DNA from: Arachis hypogaea
Lineage: Eukaryota > Streptophyta > Magnoliopsida > Fabales > Fabaceae
Length of the DNA: 64,000 nt
Assembly: GCF_003086295.3 (NCBI RefSeq)
Contig: NC_092048.1
Coordinates: forward strand, 38,316,425-38,380,424
Direction of reading: 5' to 3'
Shown: in pieces, positions 10,292-22,447 of the stretch
Position numbering within the stretch: position 1 is the stretch's first letter
Layout of the letters: each line of letters starts with the position of its first letter
Made by a program: the position numbers and the translations under genes
Notes under the pieces: model-generated
Database searches by the model: none
Seen by the model: the letters and a program-made list of their open reading frames with translations, nothing else
Told to the model about the DNA's origin: nothing

Positions 10292-11446
10292 GGTGGACCC
10301 GTTCCTTAATCTCCTTGTCTAGTTAATTTTTCTGTTTTCGTTCTCTATGCTTTATTTTTATTTATGTTTGTGTTTTATTACATGATCATTAGTGTCTAGT
10401 GTCTATGCCTTAAAGCTATGAATGTCCTATGAATCCATCACCTTTCTTAAATAAAAAATGTTCTAAGAATAAAAGAACAAGAAGTACATGATTTCGAATT
10501 CATCCTTGAGCTTAGTTTAATTATTTTTGATGTGGTGGCAATACTTTTTGTTCTCTGAATGAATGCTTGAACAGTGCATATTTTTTGAATTTGTTGTTTA
10601 TGAATGTTAAATTTGTTGGCTCTTGAAAGAATGATGAAAAGGAGAAATTTTATTGATAATCTAAAAAATCATAAAATTGATTCTTGAAGCAAGAAAAAGC
10701 AGTGAATACAAAAGCTTGCAGAAAAAAAGGGGCAAAAAAAAGAGAAAAAGAAAAAGAAAAAGAAAAAGCAAGCAGAAAAAGCCAATAGCTCTTTAAACCA
10801 AAAGGCAAGAGCAAAAAGCCAATAACCCTTTAAACCAAAAGGCAAGGGTAAAAAAAAGGATCCAAGGCTTTGAGCATCAGTGGATAGGAGGGCCCAAAGG
10901 AATAAAATCCTGGCCTAAGCGACTAAACCAAGCTGTCCCTAACCATGTGCTTGTGGCGTGAAGGTGTCAAGTGAAAAGCTTGAGACTGAGCGGTTAAAGT
11001 CGAGGTCCAAAGCAAAAAAAAGAGTGTGCTTAAGAACCCTGGACACCTCTAATTGGGGACTTTAGCAAAGCTGAGTCACAATCTGAAAAGGTTCACCCAG
11101 TTATGTGTCTGTGGCATTTATGTATCCGGTGGTAATACTGGAAAACAAAGTGCTTAGGGCCACGACCAAGACTCATAAAGTAGCTGTGTTCAAGAATCAA
11201 CATACTGAACTAGGAGAATCAATAACACTATCTAAATTCTAAGTTCTTATAGATGCCAATTATTCTGAACTTCAAAGGATAAAGTGAGATGCCTAAACTG
11301 TTCAGAGGCAAAAACCTACTAGCCCTGCTCATCTAAATTGGAGCTAAGTTTCATTGATATTTTGGAATTTATAGTATATTCTCTTCTTTTTATCCTATTT
11401 GATTTTCAGTTGCTTGGGGACAAGCAATAATTTAAGTTTGGTGTTG
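10292..11446 (+). other. 3' non-coding region and polypurine motif
   Basis: No gene is seen. Positions 10680-10860 are purine-rich, with AGAAAA-type runs and repeats of CCAATA.CC.TTTAAACCAAAAGGCAAG. Just before the 3' LTR, 11410-11446 carries TTGCTTGGGGACAAGCAA followed by TTTAAGTTTGGTGTTG, the presumed polypurine region that primes plus-strand synthesis. Confidence 0.6.
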
Positions 11447-13091
11447 TGATGAGCGGATAATTTATACGCTTTTTGGCATTGTTTTTACATAGTTTTTAGT
11501 ATGATTTAGTTAGTTTTTAGTATATTTTTATTAGTTTTTAAATAAAAATCACATTTTTTGACTTCACTATGAGTTTGTGTATTTTTCTGTGATTTCAAGT
11601 AATTTTTGGCTGAAATTGAGGGACTTGAGCAAAAATCTGATTCAGAGGCTGAAGAAGGACTGCAGATGCTGTTGGATTCTGACCTCCCTACACTCGAAAT
11701 GGATTTTCTGGAGCTACAGAAACCCAATTGGCACCTCTCAATTGCGTTGGAACTTAGACATCCAGGGCTTTCTAGCAATATATAATAGTCCATACTTTTC
11801 CCGAGTTTTGACGACGCAAACTGGCGTTCAAATGCTAACTTCCTGCCCTATTCTAGAGTTAAACGCCAGAAACAGGTTGCAAATAAGAGTTCAACGCTAG
11901 AAACAGGCTACAACCTGGCGTTTAACTCCAAAAAGAGTCTCTACACATGAAAGCTCAATGCTCAGCCCAAGCACACACCAAGTGGACCCAGAAGTAGATT
12001 TCTACATCATTTACTTATCTTATGTAACCCTAGCTACTAGTTTAGTATAAAAACTATTTTTAGTGATTTATTTCATATCTTTTGGATAATTTTATGTTCA
12101 GAGATCACGTTTAGGGGACTGACCATTCGGCCATGCCTGGACCACTTTCACTTGTGTATTTTTCAACGGTGGAGTTTCTACACCCCATAGATTAAGGTGT
12201 GGAGCTCTGCTGTTCCTCATGAATTAATGCAAAGTACTATTGTTTTTCTATTCAATTCAAGCTTATTCTTATTCCAAGATATTCACTCATACTTCAACCT
12301 GATGAATGTGATGATCCGTGACACTCATCATCATTCTCGCCTATGAACGCGTGCCTGACAACCACTTCCGTTCTATCTGCAATAGCTTGAGCGTTTATCT
12401 CTTGGGCTCCTGGTTCAGATCAGAGTCTTCGTGGTATAAGCTAGAATTATTGGCAATCATTCTTGAGATCCGAAAAGTCTAAACCTTGTCTGTGGTATTC
12501 CGAGTAGGATCCGAGATGGGATGACTGTGACGAGCTTCAAACTCACGAGTGCTGGGCATAGTGACAAACGCAAAAGGATCAACGGATTCTATTCCAACAT
12601 GAGTGAGAACCGACAGATGATTAGCCGTGCAGTGACAGTGCATTTGGACCATTTTCACTGAGAGGACGGGAGGTAGCCATTGACGACGGTGATGCCCAAC
12701 ATACAGCTTGCCATGGAAAGGAGTGTGAATGATTGGATGAAGACAATAGGAAAGCAGAAGTTCAGGAGGAACAAAGCATCTCCATACGCTTATCTGAAAT
12801 TCCTACCAATGAATTGAATAAGTATCTTTATCCTATTTTATATTTTATTTATATTTTAATTATCAAAATCCCATAACCATTTGAATCTGCTTGACTGAGA
12901 TTTAAAAGGATGACCATAGCTTGCTTCAAGCCGACAATCTCCGTGGGATCGACCCTTACTCACGTAAGGTTTATTACTTGGACGACCCAGTGCACTTGCT
13001 GGTTAGTTGTGCGAAGTTGTGAAGAAGAATTGAGATTATGAACGTGCGTACCAAGTTGTTGGCGCCATTGAGATCACAATTTTGTGCACCA
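11447..13091 (+). repeat. 3' LTR of the Athila-type element
   Basis: It starts TGATGAGCGGATAATTTATA and ends TTTGTGCACCA (TG...CA), 1645 bases. It includes a palindromic GCGTTTAACTCC/AACGCCAG block near 11820-11935 and a TATA-like TATAAAAA at 12046. It also has the block GGGGACTGACCATTCGGCCA near 12112 and a decayed primer-site-like TTGGCGCCATTG near 13058. Copia sequence begins immediately after 13091. Confidence 0.9.
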
Positions 13092-14940
13092 CCCCCAAAC
13101 TCAACATCCTCAATAAATCTTGCATTTCCTGTTTCAAAAATAGACCTTGATGCAGGATTGTAAAACTTGTACCCCCGTGAATGCTCAGCGTAACCAACAA
13201 AGTAGCAATTAATTATTCTTGAGTCTAATTTTTTTTATGCAGCCTATAATGTCGTGCCTCAGCTGGACATCCCCAAATATGCAAATACTTTATACTGGGT
13301 CTTTTTCCAATCCAAATTTTATAACGGGTTTTGTTAACTACTTTGCTTGGCACCCTATTAAGGATGTACACTGCGGTCTTTAAGACTTTTCCCCAGAGTG
13401 ATTCAGGCAAAGAAAAATGACTAATCATACTTCTCATCATGTTCTTAAGAGTTCAGTTCCTTCGTTCTGCAACACCATTCATGCTAGGTTTGCCTGGCAT
13501 GTATGGTGTATTGCGGAACAATACCACACTCCTTTAGAAAAAGAGCGAAAAGCCCGGGACGTAACTCACCTGAACCGTCATATCTTCCGTAGTATTTACC
13601 ACCATGATCAGATTTGACAGCTTTAATTTTCTTTCCAAGTTGAAGTTCAACTTCAGCTTTGTAAGACTTGAAAACGTCCAAAGCTTGGGACTTTTCATGA
13701 ATTAAATATAGATATCCGTAATGAGAGTAATCATCTATGAACGTAATAAAATACCGTTGCCCATTCCAAGAGACGGTAGGAAATGGGCCACATATATCGG
13801 TATGTATCAGTTCTAAGACATCTTTAGCTTTCTCAGCACCTAATTTCCTTTTGTTTGTCCTTTTCTCCTTTATGCACTCAATGCAAACTTCAAAGTCTGC
13901 CAAATTTAGAGGTCCAAGAATTTCATCCAACACGAGCATCTGAATTCTCTATTTAGAGATGTGACCTAGACGTTTGTGTCATAATGCCGAATTCTCATTT
14001 AGTTTTTGTTTTGTACATGTTTGCAGTATTTCATTATTATAGAAATTTAAATCAAGACTATATAGATTATCCACCAAACGGCCAGAGCAAATATTATTTG
14101 AATTATAAAAGAGACTGACTTTATTGTTTCTGAACAAACAAAAATAACCTGATTTGTCCAAACGAAAAACAGAAACTAAGTTCTGTCTAAATGACAGTAC
14201 ATAAAATGTCTCAAATAAATTCAAGTAAAATCCACTTGTGGAACATAATCTAAAGGTTCCTATAGCTTCGACTGCAACTATATTACCGTCTGTCGTCACA
14301 TAGATGTATCTTTCAGCATCAGTTGGCGGTCGGCTCCACAGGCAACCCTGCATAGTAACACTTACATGAGTAGTAGCATCAGAATCTACCCGCCAAGTAT
14401 CAACAGGTGCATAACTTAAACTAGCCTCAGAACAAACGAAAGTAAGAATCATACCCTTCTTTACATGCCAAGTGGCATATTTGGTACAATCCTTCTTCAT
14501 GTGTTCTACCTTCTTACAAAAGAAACAAGTTGAAACTTGATCCTGTTTCTTAGCTTTTTTCTGTTGAGAAGGTGCATCTGCAGTGGTATCATGCTTTCTT
14601 TTATACTGAGAAGATGAAACCATGTGAGCACTTTCAGTCTTATCTTACTGCAACCTCTCTTCTTCTTGCACACAGTGACATATAAGCTCATTTAGGGACC
14701 AAGTATCCTTCAGAGTGTTATAACTCACTTTGAATTGTCAAAGTGTGCAGGAAGGGAGATCAAAATGAAATGCACGAGTAAATTTTCAGACAACTCTAAC
14801 TTTAGTGATTTCAAGTTAGAAGTAAGATGAGACATTTTCATAATGTACTCCCTTATGTTCCCTTTGCCTTTATACCTCATGGAGACAAGTTTGCTCAAAA
14901 GACTACTTGCCTCCATTTTTTTATTCTTAGCAAAGAATTT
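13092..14940 (-). pseudogene. Broken Ty1/copia gag-protease-integrase
   Basis: Read from right to left: a gag part (14916-14725), a gag CCHC knuckle and protease region (14623-13979), the integrase zinc finger and core (13939-13484), and the integrase C-terminal part (13440-13225). Coding similarity continues to 13092. The knuckle is CFFCKKVEHMKKDC. The protease active-site block reads WRVDSDATTH, with an Asp replacing the Gly of the usual DSGAT. The integrase shows HTDICGPF and VKSDHGGKYY. Several frameshifts and stops separate the pieces. Reverse transcriptase and both LTRs are missing. The Athila-type 3' LTR cuts it at 13091, so the copia copy is older. Confidence 0.8.
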
Positions 14941-15159
14941 TTCAACATCTTTCAGAAACTATTTTGAGTATAGCATCTATTAAATCCTAAAGTTTAAATA
15001 AAAATAATATCTAAAGTCCAAAAAATAATGTCTAATTTTATTCTCATTTAATTTCAAATGAAAAATAATTATAACTTATTTAATTTAGTATTTATAACAA
15101 TAAATAAAATAATAATTATATAAATCATTTAATTTAAAATAACATAATTTATAATTATA

Positions 15160-15200
<41 letters not shown>

Positions 15201-15471
15201 GTATAAATAAATTAAAAAATTAAATAATTTCCTAACAACCTTATCCTCCATTTTTAATAATATTGTACGAGAATCATGTGTGCTCAAAAGCCAACATTTA
15301 GTTTTCTCATGTTTCTCAATTAGGACGGTTATAATTGTGACAAGTATAATTTAATTGGCTTCTTATCTTTTAAAATCTTACTTTTACCCGTTAATTAGAA
15401 TTTTATGAGATCATCTTATATTTTTCATCTCATATATCTCTTTATCTCTTCTCATTGCATCTTTTTATAAC
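14941..15471. other. AT-rich gene-free sequence with (TA)n
   Basis: No gene is seen. A (TA) microsatellite of about 17 units lies at 15163-15197. The last nine bases, TTTTATAAC (15463-15471), are the left target-site copy of the following element. Confidence 0.6.
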
Positions 15472-15996
15472 GAGATAATATTTAATTTAGTTTCTGAACT
15501 TATATGTAAGTTTTAATTTAGCCTTTAAAGTTTCAGTTATTTTTATTTAATCCCCAAACTTTATAAATATAACTCATGTTAGTCCTTAAAATAATTTTTA
15601 ACGTACAAACATTAAATAGAACACTGTCGTGAACAGCTAGATGCCACACTAAACTTTATAAAATGATGTCGTTTTAGTTTTGTTACTCAAATAACCCAAA
15701 AATAATATCGTAAATGGTGTTTATTAAAATTTTACCTAATAAAATAAGTGATACGATGCCGTTTTTGAGTTATTTAAATGCCAAAATCAAAACTGTATCA
15801 TTTTACAAGTTTTAACATAATATTTGATAGTCTATAACAGCGCTCTATTAACGTTTTTATACTAAAAATCGTCTCGAGGACTAATATAAGATACATTTAT
15901 AAACTTTAGGAATTAAATAGAGACAATTAAAATTTCAAAAACTAAATTAAAACTCGTATATATATAAATTTCGGACACCAAATTGAATATTAACTC
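15472..15996. mobile_element. Mutator-like MITE with 9-bp TSD
   Basis: The termini are GAGATAATATTTAATTTAG and, on the other strand, GAGTTAATATTCAATTTG. The inverted similarity extends over roughly 150 bases from each end. The element is flanked by a perfect 9-base duplication TTTTATAAC (15463-15471 and 15997-16005). Long inverted repeats with a 9-base duplication indicate the Mutator superfamily. No coding capacity is seen. Confidence 0.85.
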
Positions 15997-16750
15997 TTTT
16001 ATAACTTATAATTTATTTGTACTTTTTTCTTCTAGCTATTGGTAAATAGGCATAAACTTATTATTTTCATCATTTCACTCATTACATACTCATAATAGTT
16101 GGAACCCTCGTTAGGTCCCTCTCCAACCTTTTCATCTGATCTCTTTCTTCAAAAATATGGTACTATTAGATCTTATTTTAAAATCTATAAATTAAAATTT
16201 ATTCAAGAATTAAAAAAAATTTGTTTTAAAATAAATAAAAATAAATAATTTAAACTTCTTTAAAAATTTTAATTCTCAATTTTTTCTTATTTATAAATCA
16301 AATAAAAAAATCTAATTTTAAAATCAATTCTCATATCAATTTAATTTAACATATTAAATATTAAAAATATTTTTATTTATAATAAAATATTTTAGTTTTG
16401 TCTAACACTTATTTAATCCTCTTTCTTCCCCTTTTTACCCTAATTGACATATATTTCAACGTGCTACTGGGAAGTTGTAAAGTCAGCCACCATTACTCTA
16501 TTGTCACCATTATCATCACTTGCAGTATTCAATGAGAATATGATGATTAAGTATATATGACCCAAAAAAGTCACTATATATATTACTAACTCAAATATTA
16601 TATATCTAATGATAATAAAAATAAAAAATTTGAGTAGAAAAATATTTCACAATTTTAACAATTATAAACAAAATTAATGACAAATTTATATGAAGTTATA
16701 TTAAATGTAAAAAGTGTAAAACAAAAAGAGAAAAGCTCTGGGCTTGTATG
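15997..16750. other. AT-rich gene-free sequence
   Basis: No gene or clear repeat is seen. The first nine bases are the right target-site copy of the preceding element. Confidence 0.5.
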
Positions 16751-16795
16751 CTTTACAAGTTAATTAACGAATAAACCCCAAAAACGCGATGCAAG

Positions 16796-17065
16796 GTCTA
16801 CGTTCTTCTTCTTCTTCCTCTTCCTCTTCTTTTTCTTCTTTTCTTTCGTTTCTTGTCTTCTCTTTCTCCTTCTTCTTCTTCTTACTGCACGTTCTTCTTC
16901 CTCTTCCTCTTCTTCTTCTTCTTCTTTTCTTTCGTTTCTTGCTTTCTCTTTCTCGTTCTTCTTCTTCTTGCACGTTCTTCTTCTTCTTCCTCTTCTTCTT
17001 CTTTTCTTTCGTTTCTTTCCTTCTCTTTCTCCTTCTTTTTTTTGCTGCACGTTCTTCTTCTTCAT
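16796..17065. repeat. Pyrimidine-rich minisatellite (about 85-bp unit)
   Basis: Just over three copies of a CTT/TTC-rich unit, each starting ACGTTCTTCTTC and containing TTTTCTTTCGTTTCTT. A purine-rich GAAGAAGAAGCAGCAGAAG block follows at about 17146 and could pair with it. Long serine- or lysine/glutamate-rich frames on both strands are composition artefacts. Confidence 0.75.
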
Positions 17066-17228
17066 TTACGTGCTTTTCTCTCTATTTTCTTTCTTCGTTA
17101 TTCTCGATTTTCATTGTTTTTGACATCAAGCTCTGAAATCGTTTTTGAAGAAGAAGAAGCAGCAGAAGATGATGAGGAGAAAGAGAAAGAGTTCTGAAAT
17201 ATGTATAAGGTGTACTTCAACGAATTTT

Positions 17229-17426
17229 GGGTGTATTTCTTAAATCATTTGGGTGTATTTTTGTAATCCTTTAGGTGTATTTCTGTAATTCTTTGGGTGT
17301 ATTTCTGTAATCGTTTGGGTGAATTCCTGTAACCGTTTGGGTGTATTTCTGTAATTCTTTGGGTGTATTTCTGTAATCGTTGGGGTGTATTTCTGTAATC
17401 GTTTGGGTGTATTTCTGAAGTTCCAT
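17229..17426. repeat. 22-bp tandem repeat, nine copies
   Basis: The unit is GGGTGTATTTCTGTAATCGTTT. Copies start at 17229 and every 22 bases thereafter to 17405; the last is partly diverged. Together with the minisatellite upstream it may lie in one element, since GTTAATTAACG near 16760 recurs inverted as CGTTAATTAAG near 17575. No target-site duplication was found to prove that. Confidence 0.85.
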
Positions 17427-17589
17427 TATCTTTAAATTTGGCAAGAAAATTGTTTTCATGGAGGAAGAAGAAGAAGAGTCGTTCATAATGCATGGTGAGT
17501 AGCGCGCTTTGGAAACAGGAAGTTGTTGAATAACATACGTTTTATTTACTCTTGAATGTGAAAGTGTGTAATGCGTTAATTAAGTGTAA

Positions 17590-18652
17590 TGCGTGTGTTT
17601 TATTGGACTTGTAAGACTTGTAAGCCAAAAAGACTTGTATGTGTAGCAGGCCCCAAACAAAAAACACATAAGAAAGGAGACAAATATATTTACGGCAAAT
17701 ATAATTAAACGCCACAATATTCATTAGATCTAAATTTTTGTAACAAAAAAATTTTCATATTTAGTAAACGTCTTATCCATTAGATCTAAATTTTTGTAGC
17801 AACATTTAGATAAATATTTAGAATAAGGTGCACAAAAAAATATGGAATAAAATTTGATCTTTAGATTTTTTTTATTTTTCAAAAAAAAGTGGTTATTCAC
17901 AATAAAAAAATTAAAAAAATCACTTAGACAAAAAATACTAAATTTTAAGAATGAAAAGATTTTATTTTTCTAATAATAATTACAAAAATTTGTATCAAAA
18001 TTTGATCTCTAAAATTATTTTTTAGAATATATATTTAATATCTAATTTTTTTTATCGTATTTTCAAATTTTTCATGGCTTATTTTTTGTTAGTATCTTTG
18101 AAATTTGTTTTGTCAGTTATATAAATTTTTGAATACTATTTTAGTAATTTATTCTAATATAAAATTCAAATTAAATGGAGACCTAACATAGAGTGCCAAA
18201 TATTATAAATAATTTTAAATTAAATCATTATGGAATATGGTTCCATAAATATTAATATATTATTTTGTAAAATTTAAAATGAAATTGAAATGAAAATTAG
18301 GATTGGAAATGCGCTACATTTCAATTTCGCATGCAATCCAACAACGTATTACACAAAAATTCTATATATATAAATGAAGTTTTTCGAAAAAATCTGCTAG
18401 TGGAGGAAGACCTCCTAAGGATAAGAGACAGGACTAAAGAGAGAGCTAAAAAAGGATCTTTCGTGTATAATCTTGCATAATTTCGAATGTTATCAGTTTC
18501 GGTACGTAGACCAAATAATACAATGCAAGCAAAAGTTCATAGATTCATGGAAATATAGAACAGCATATAAGTTATCATGCTTGCATATCCACCATTTGAG
18601 TCTCTAACAATTATTCCAATAATAACATATTCGATTTGACCTATGGACGAAT
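17590..18652. other. AT-rich gene-free sequence
   Basis: No gene is seen. Frames are short and the composition is uniformly AT-rich. Confidence 0.5.
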
Positions 18653-18661
18653 ATATATATA

Positions 18662-19200
18662 GAGGTAAATTCTACCCAATCCCCTCTAAAATAACATGTA
18701 AGTTACTTTTTATCATGTGTCAAATTTTAATTAGTCATCATCTTAACCATAGTTAGATTATTTTGTAATTTATTATTTGAGATGGGTAATGATATAATTT
18801 CTTAAAATATTAAAATCCCACTTCCGTTAATTGAAGCACATTTTTATTCCTCCATTCTTTCTTCGTCGCATAGCTTCCGTCCTTCCAAGTATCGCCGTCG
18901 TGACAAGAAGTGCCAACATCGTTAAATTTTCGTCGTAACTTTGCCATTCTTCCCAGTATAGCCAGTGCTAACCTTATTGCTATCTCATATCCTCTCATTC
19001 GATCACTTTCTCTGCAGTGCATCACTTCTTATCAACATAATTAATTGTTAGTTTGGTTATTAAATTTTTTTTATTAAAAAAATATCGACAGTGATACAAA
19101 ATAACCCAATTATGGTTAAAATAATGACCAATTAAAATTTGACACATCATGAATGATAACTTACATGTTATTTTAGAGGAGGTTGGGTAGCATTCACCAC
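18662..19200. mobile_element. Long-TIR MITE, Mutator-like
   Basis: The left arm begins GAGGTAAATTCTACCCAATC and includes CTCTAAAATAACATGTAAGT. The right arm, on the other strand, begins GTGGTGAATGCTACCCAACC and has the same CTCTAAAATAACATGTAAGT. Similarity runs over about 110 bases per arm. It sits in an (AT)n tract on both sides, so a 9-base ATATATATA duplication fits but is not unique. The core (about 18820-19020) is less AT-rich and might be captured DNA; I do not recognise it. Confidence 0.75.
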
Positions 19201-19569
19201 ATATATATATATATCAATTTCAAAATTTCAACTATCAGTTTTATATTATGAGACTCGTAATTCTAATTAACTTTTTATGCAATATTATTAATGATTAAGA
19301 TTTGATTTAAAAAATGTGACACTACAAAAAAAAAGTGATTTTGTTAAGCGTTACTGAAAAAGGAAAATTAAAAAAAAAAGTGAGTTTGTATGTTAAGCAT
19401 TATTGAAAAGGAAAATTGTTGGAGTATTTTAGGTGAAAATTTTAAGAATTATTTTGCTAACAATTACTACTTTTAAAGAAGAAAGATTTTGGTAAGAAGA
19501 TAAAAATTTAAAATATTCAGTATATTTATGGCGTACGTGTTTATTGGAAAAAAGATTAAATTTTTTTTA
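19201..19569. other. AT-rich spacer with short tandem duplication
   Basis: No gene is seen. Around 19337-19440 a segment with AAGTGATTTTGTTAAGCGTT is followed by a diverged second copy (AAGTGAGTTTGTATGTTAAG). Confidence 0.4.
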
Positions 19570-19578
19570 TAAAATTAA

Positions 19579-21340
19579 GGGTAAATCACACTTATAAACC
19601 AAACAGAGCTCAAAATTACACGATTCTGCTAAAAGAAAAATCGTTTCGAATCAGCCTCATTCGAATTATCCATCCCAACACTAATTCGAATCAGACCGAT
19701 TCGAATGATTAGAAACACACAAATCAGATTTATGTAATTCGAAGCAGTCTCATTCGATTTATGCATGCATGTAAAGTTTTAATAATTCGAAACAAGCTGT
19801 TTCGATTTACTCTTTAGTTTTGTTTCTATATAATTCGAATGGGGCTGATTCGAATTACTATACATTGAACTATTAGTCTATTACAAATTTTTATAGTACC
19901 CTAAACATTTTTTAAGTCATTTTTTAAAATTATTTTATATGAAATAAAATATTTTTTGTGGTATAATTTAAATAAATTTATTAAAAAATATATTTACTCA
20001 AATTTTAAATATAATATTCTTCTACATAATTAATAATTTAAAAATTAAAAAATTATTTTATTTCATACGAAATAATTAAAAAAAGACTAAATTTAAAGAT
20101 AAATATTCATGTAGTCAAATTTTACATAAAATATTCTATATAATCAATAATAATTTAAAAATTTAAAAAATTATTTTATTCCATACAAAACTGTTTTAAA
20201 AAAATGAGTTAATAAACTATTTAATTACGAGACTTTTTCAAAATATTCATGAGCTATCAAGAATGGGCTGAAGAGTATTTAATGGAATTTGAATTGATAG
20301 CTCATAAATATTTTGAAAAAGTCTCATAATTAAATAATTTGTTAGCTTTTTTTAATGCATGGAATAAAATATATTTTTTAATTTTTAAATTATTAATTTT
20401 TTTAATAAACTTATTTAAATTATATCACAAAAAAATATTTTATTCTATGCAAAATAATTTAAAGAAATAGTTTAAAAAATGTTAGGAGTACTATAAAGAT
20501 TTGTCATGTCCTAGTGATTTGGGATTGTATGTACTCAAATTTTAAATAAAATACTTTACATAGTCAATAATAATTTAAAAATTAAAAAAAATATTTTTAT
20601 CATTTACTTATCTAAATTATTGGGACATTATAAATTTTTATAGTACTCCTAATATCTTTTAAGCCTTTTTTTAAATTATTTTGCATAGAATAAAATATTT
20701 TTTAACTTTTAAATTATTATTGATTATGTAGAATATTTTATTTAAAATTTGACTACATGCATGAATATTTATCTTTAAATTTAGTCTTTTTTTTTAATTA
20801 CTTTGTCTGAAATAAAATAATTTTTTTAATTTTTAAATTATTAATTATGTAGAATAATATTATATTTAAAATTTGAGTAAATATATTTTTTAATAATTTT
20901 TTTTAATATTTTATTTAAATTATATCACAAAAAAATTTTATTCCATGTAAAATAATTTAAAAAAATGACTTAAAAGATGTTTGGGGTACTATAAAAATTT
21001 GTAATAGACTAATAGCTCAATGTATAGTAATTCGAATCAGCCCCATTCGAATTATATAGAAACAAAACTAAGGAGTAAATCGAAACAGTTTGTTTCGAAT
21101 TATTAGGACTTTACATGCATGCATAAATCGAATGAGGCTGCTTCAAATTGCATAAATTTGATTTGTGTGTCTCTAGTAATTCGAATTGGTCTGATTCAAA
21201 TTAGTGTTGGGATGGATAATTCGAATGAGGCTGATTCGAATTATATAAAATTGTGTCTCTGATAAATCCTGGTAACAATTTTTCTTTTGGCATAATGGTG
21301 TAATTTTGAGTACTGTTTGGTTTATAGGTGTGATTTACCC
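19579..21340. mobile_element. 1.76-kb foldback TIR element with 9-bp TSD
   Basis: The left end GGGTAAATCACACTTATAAA and the right end, read inverted (GGGTAAATCACACCTATAAA), open arms of several hundred bases. Both arms contain a run of AATTCGAATNNNNCTGATTCGAATTA-type motifs. A perfect 9-base duplication TAAAATTAA flanks it (19570-19578 and 21341-21349). Inner AT-rich parts are also inverted copies, with a further hairpin centred near 20280 (GAGACTTTTTCAAAATATTC and its inverse). No coding capacity is seen. The arms and the 9-base duplication fit a Mutator-like foldback. Confidence 0.85.
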
Positions 21341-21349
21341 TAAAATTAA

Positions 21350-21961
21350 AGTAAGTTAACTAGTATCTTTAACAAAACTTAAAAAATGGATCTTTTCAAA
21401 TTTATTTATTAATTAAGGGAATAAAATGCGATCTCTCATAATTAATTTTATAAGTAGGACAAAAATAAATATAAAAGAAAGAACAATAAAAAAATTAGAA
21501 ATCACATTTTATATTCTCAATTTTTTTTAATAATTAGAGAATCTATTCCCCAAAACTTATACTTTAAAATGCAGATTTAAAGTCAATATTTTTTTTTGGT
21601 GATAGTTTAAAGTCAATATTATTATTAATCTAAGATATCTACCTCCTAAAGAAGGAAATAATAAATAGCTATTGAATTTCAAGTCAATTCATAGGAAATT
21701 TTGTACCTGGGCTAGAACGTGACAGTCGTAGAATGCAGAAAAACTGACCAGGAATTGAGTTAAACTCATTGAATGTTGGTACTTGACTTCTCGTTGGATA
21801 AATAGTACCAAAGTTTGGGATGATGAGTTAAAAGTTAAAACTTAAAATCATTAAACTCGGTTTTGAATTTTCCCGTTACTTGTCCAATAAGGCAACTGCA
21901 GTGTTTTATTTTTGATATAGATATGTGTTAAGGTATAACTAATATGTTACTGTGCTAATAT
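21350..21961. other. AT-rich gene-free sequence
   Basis: No gene is seen. Positions 21419-21521 look like a small inverted-repeat element (AATAAAATGCGATCTCT against AATATAAAATGTGATTTCT). A related but weaker copy lies near 44385-44516. The last eight bases are the left target-site copy of the next element. Confidence 0.4.
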
Positions 21962-22439
21962 CAATGAAGTATGGATACTTCGTTGAGTTAACGTGTTTGT
22001 ATGTTGAAAATATTTTAGATACGACACTCATCGATACTCATTCAACACGCATGTTTACTATGTCTAACCGTGTTTTAATAAAAAAAAATTTTTTTCGGAC
22101 ATATTTGGACACACTAAAATACCATTCAGCGTGTCAAATCTTATTCTTAATATATATTCTTAAAATAAATTTAAAAATAATATATATTATTATTTATTAA
22201 AACAAAAATATTTTAAATACTTTATATAATTAAAATAAAACATTAAAAATAATTAAAAAATTAATTTATGTTTTAATATCAATAAAATATCAAAATATCG
22301 TTACGATTTATCTAAAAAATACTTTATATTTTATATGTATGCATGTCCCGTGTCTTATAAGATTTTAAAATTTGCGTGTCGGCGTGTCATGTGTCGTGTC
22401 GTATCTCGTATGTGAGTCATTATTGTCCGTACATCATAG
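21962..22439. mobile_element. hAT-type MITE, copy 1
   Basis: It is flanked by the perfect 8-base duplication GCTAATAT (21954-21961 and 22440-22447), the hAT signature. The termini are CAATGAAGTATGGATACT and, inverted, CTATGATGTACGGACAAT. The interior has GTGTCGTGTCGTATC-type repeats and an AT-rich centre. It is the same family as 56328-56817, in the opposite orientation. Confidence 0.85.
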
Positions 22440-22447
22440 GCTAATAT

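Larger units (their letters stand above)
2865..13091 (+). mobile_element. Non-autonomous Athila-type Ty3 retrotransposon
   Basis: In order: a truncated 5' LTR, a tRNA-Asp primer-binding site, a long AT-rich leader, gag, an aspartic protease, a palindrome array, a third ORF, a 3' non-coding segment with a purine-rich motif, and an intact 3' LTR. Reverse transcriptase, RNase H and integrase are absent. The gag domain and the tRNA-Asp primer site place it in the Athila lineage. It could move only with enzymes supplied by a relative. The right end interrupts copia-type sequence. The left target-site duplication cannot be read because the 5' LTR is truncated. Confidence 0.8.

Noticed and set aside
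16760..17197. Long serine-rich and lysine/glutamate-rich frames on both strands
   Set aside because: They come from CTT/AAG repeats; open frames in all directions are expected from this composition.
19319..19335. CACTACAAAAA start of a possible CACTA element
   Set aside because: No partner end and no subterminal repeats were found nearby.
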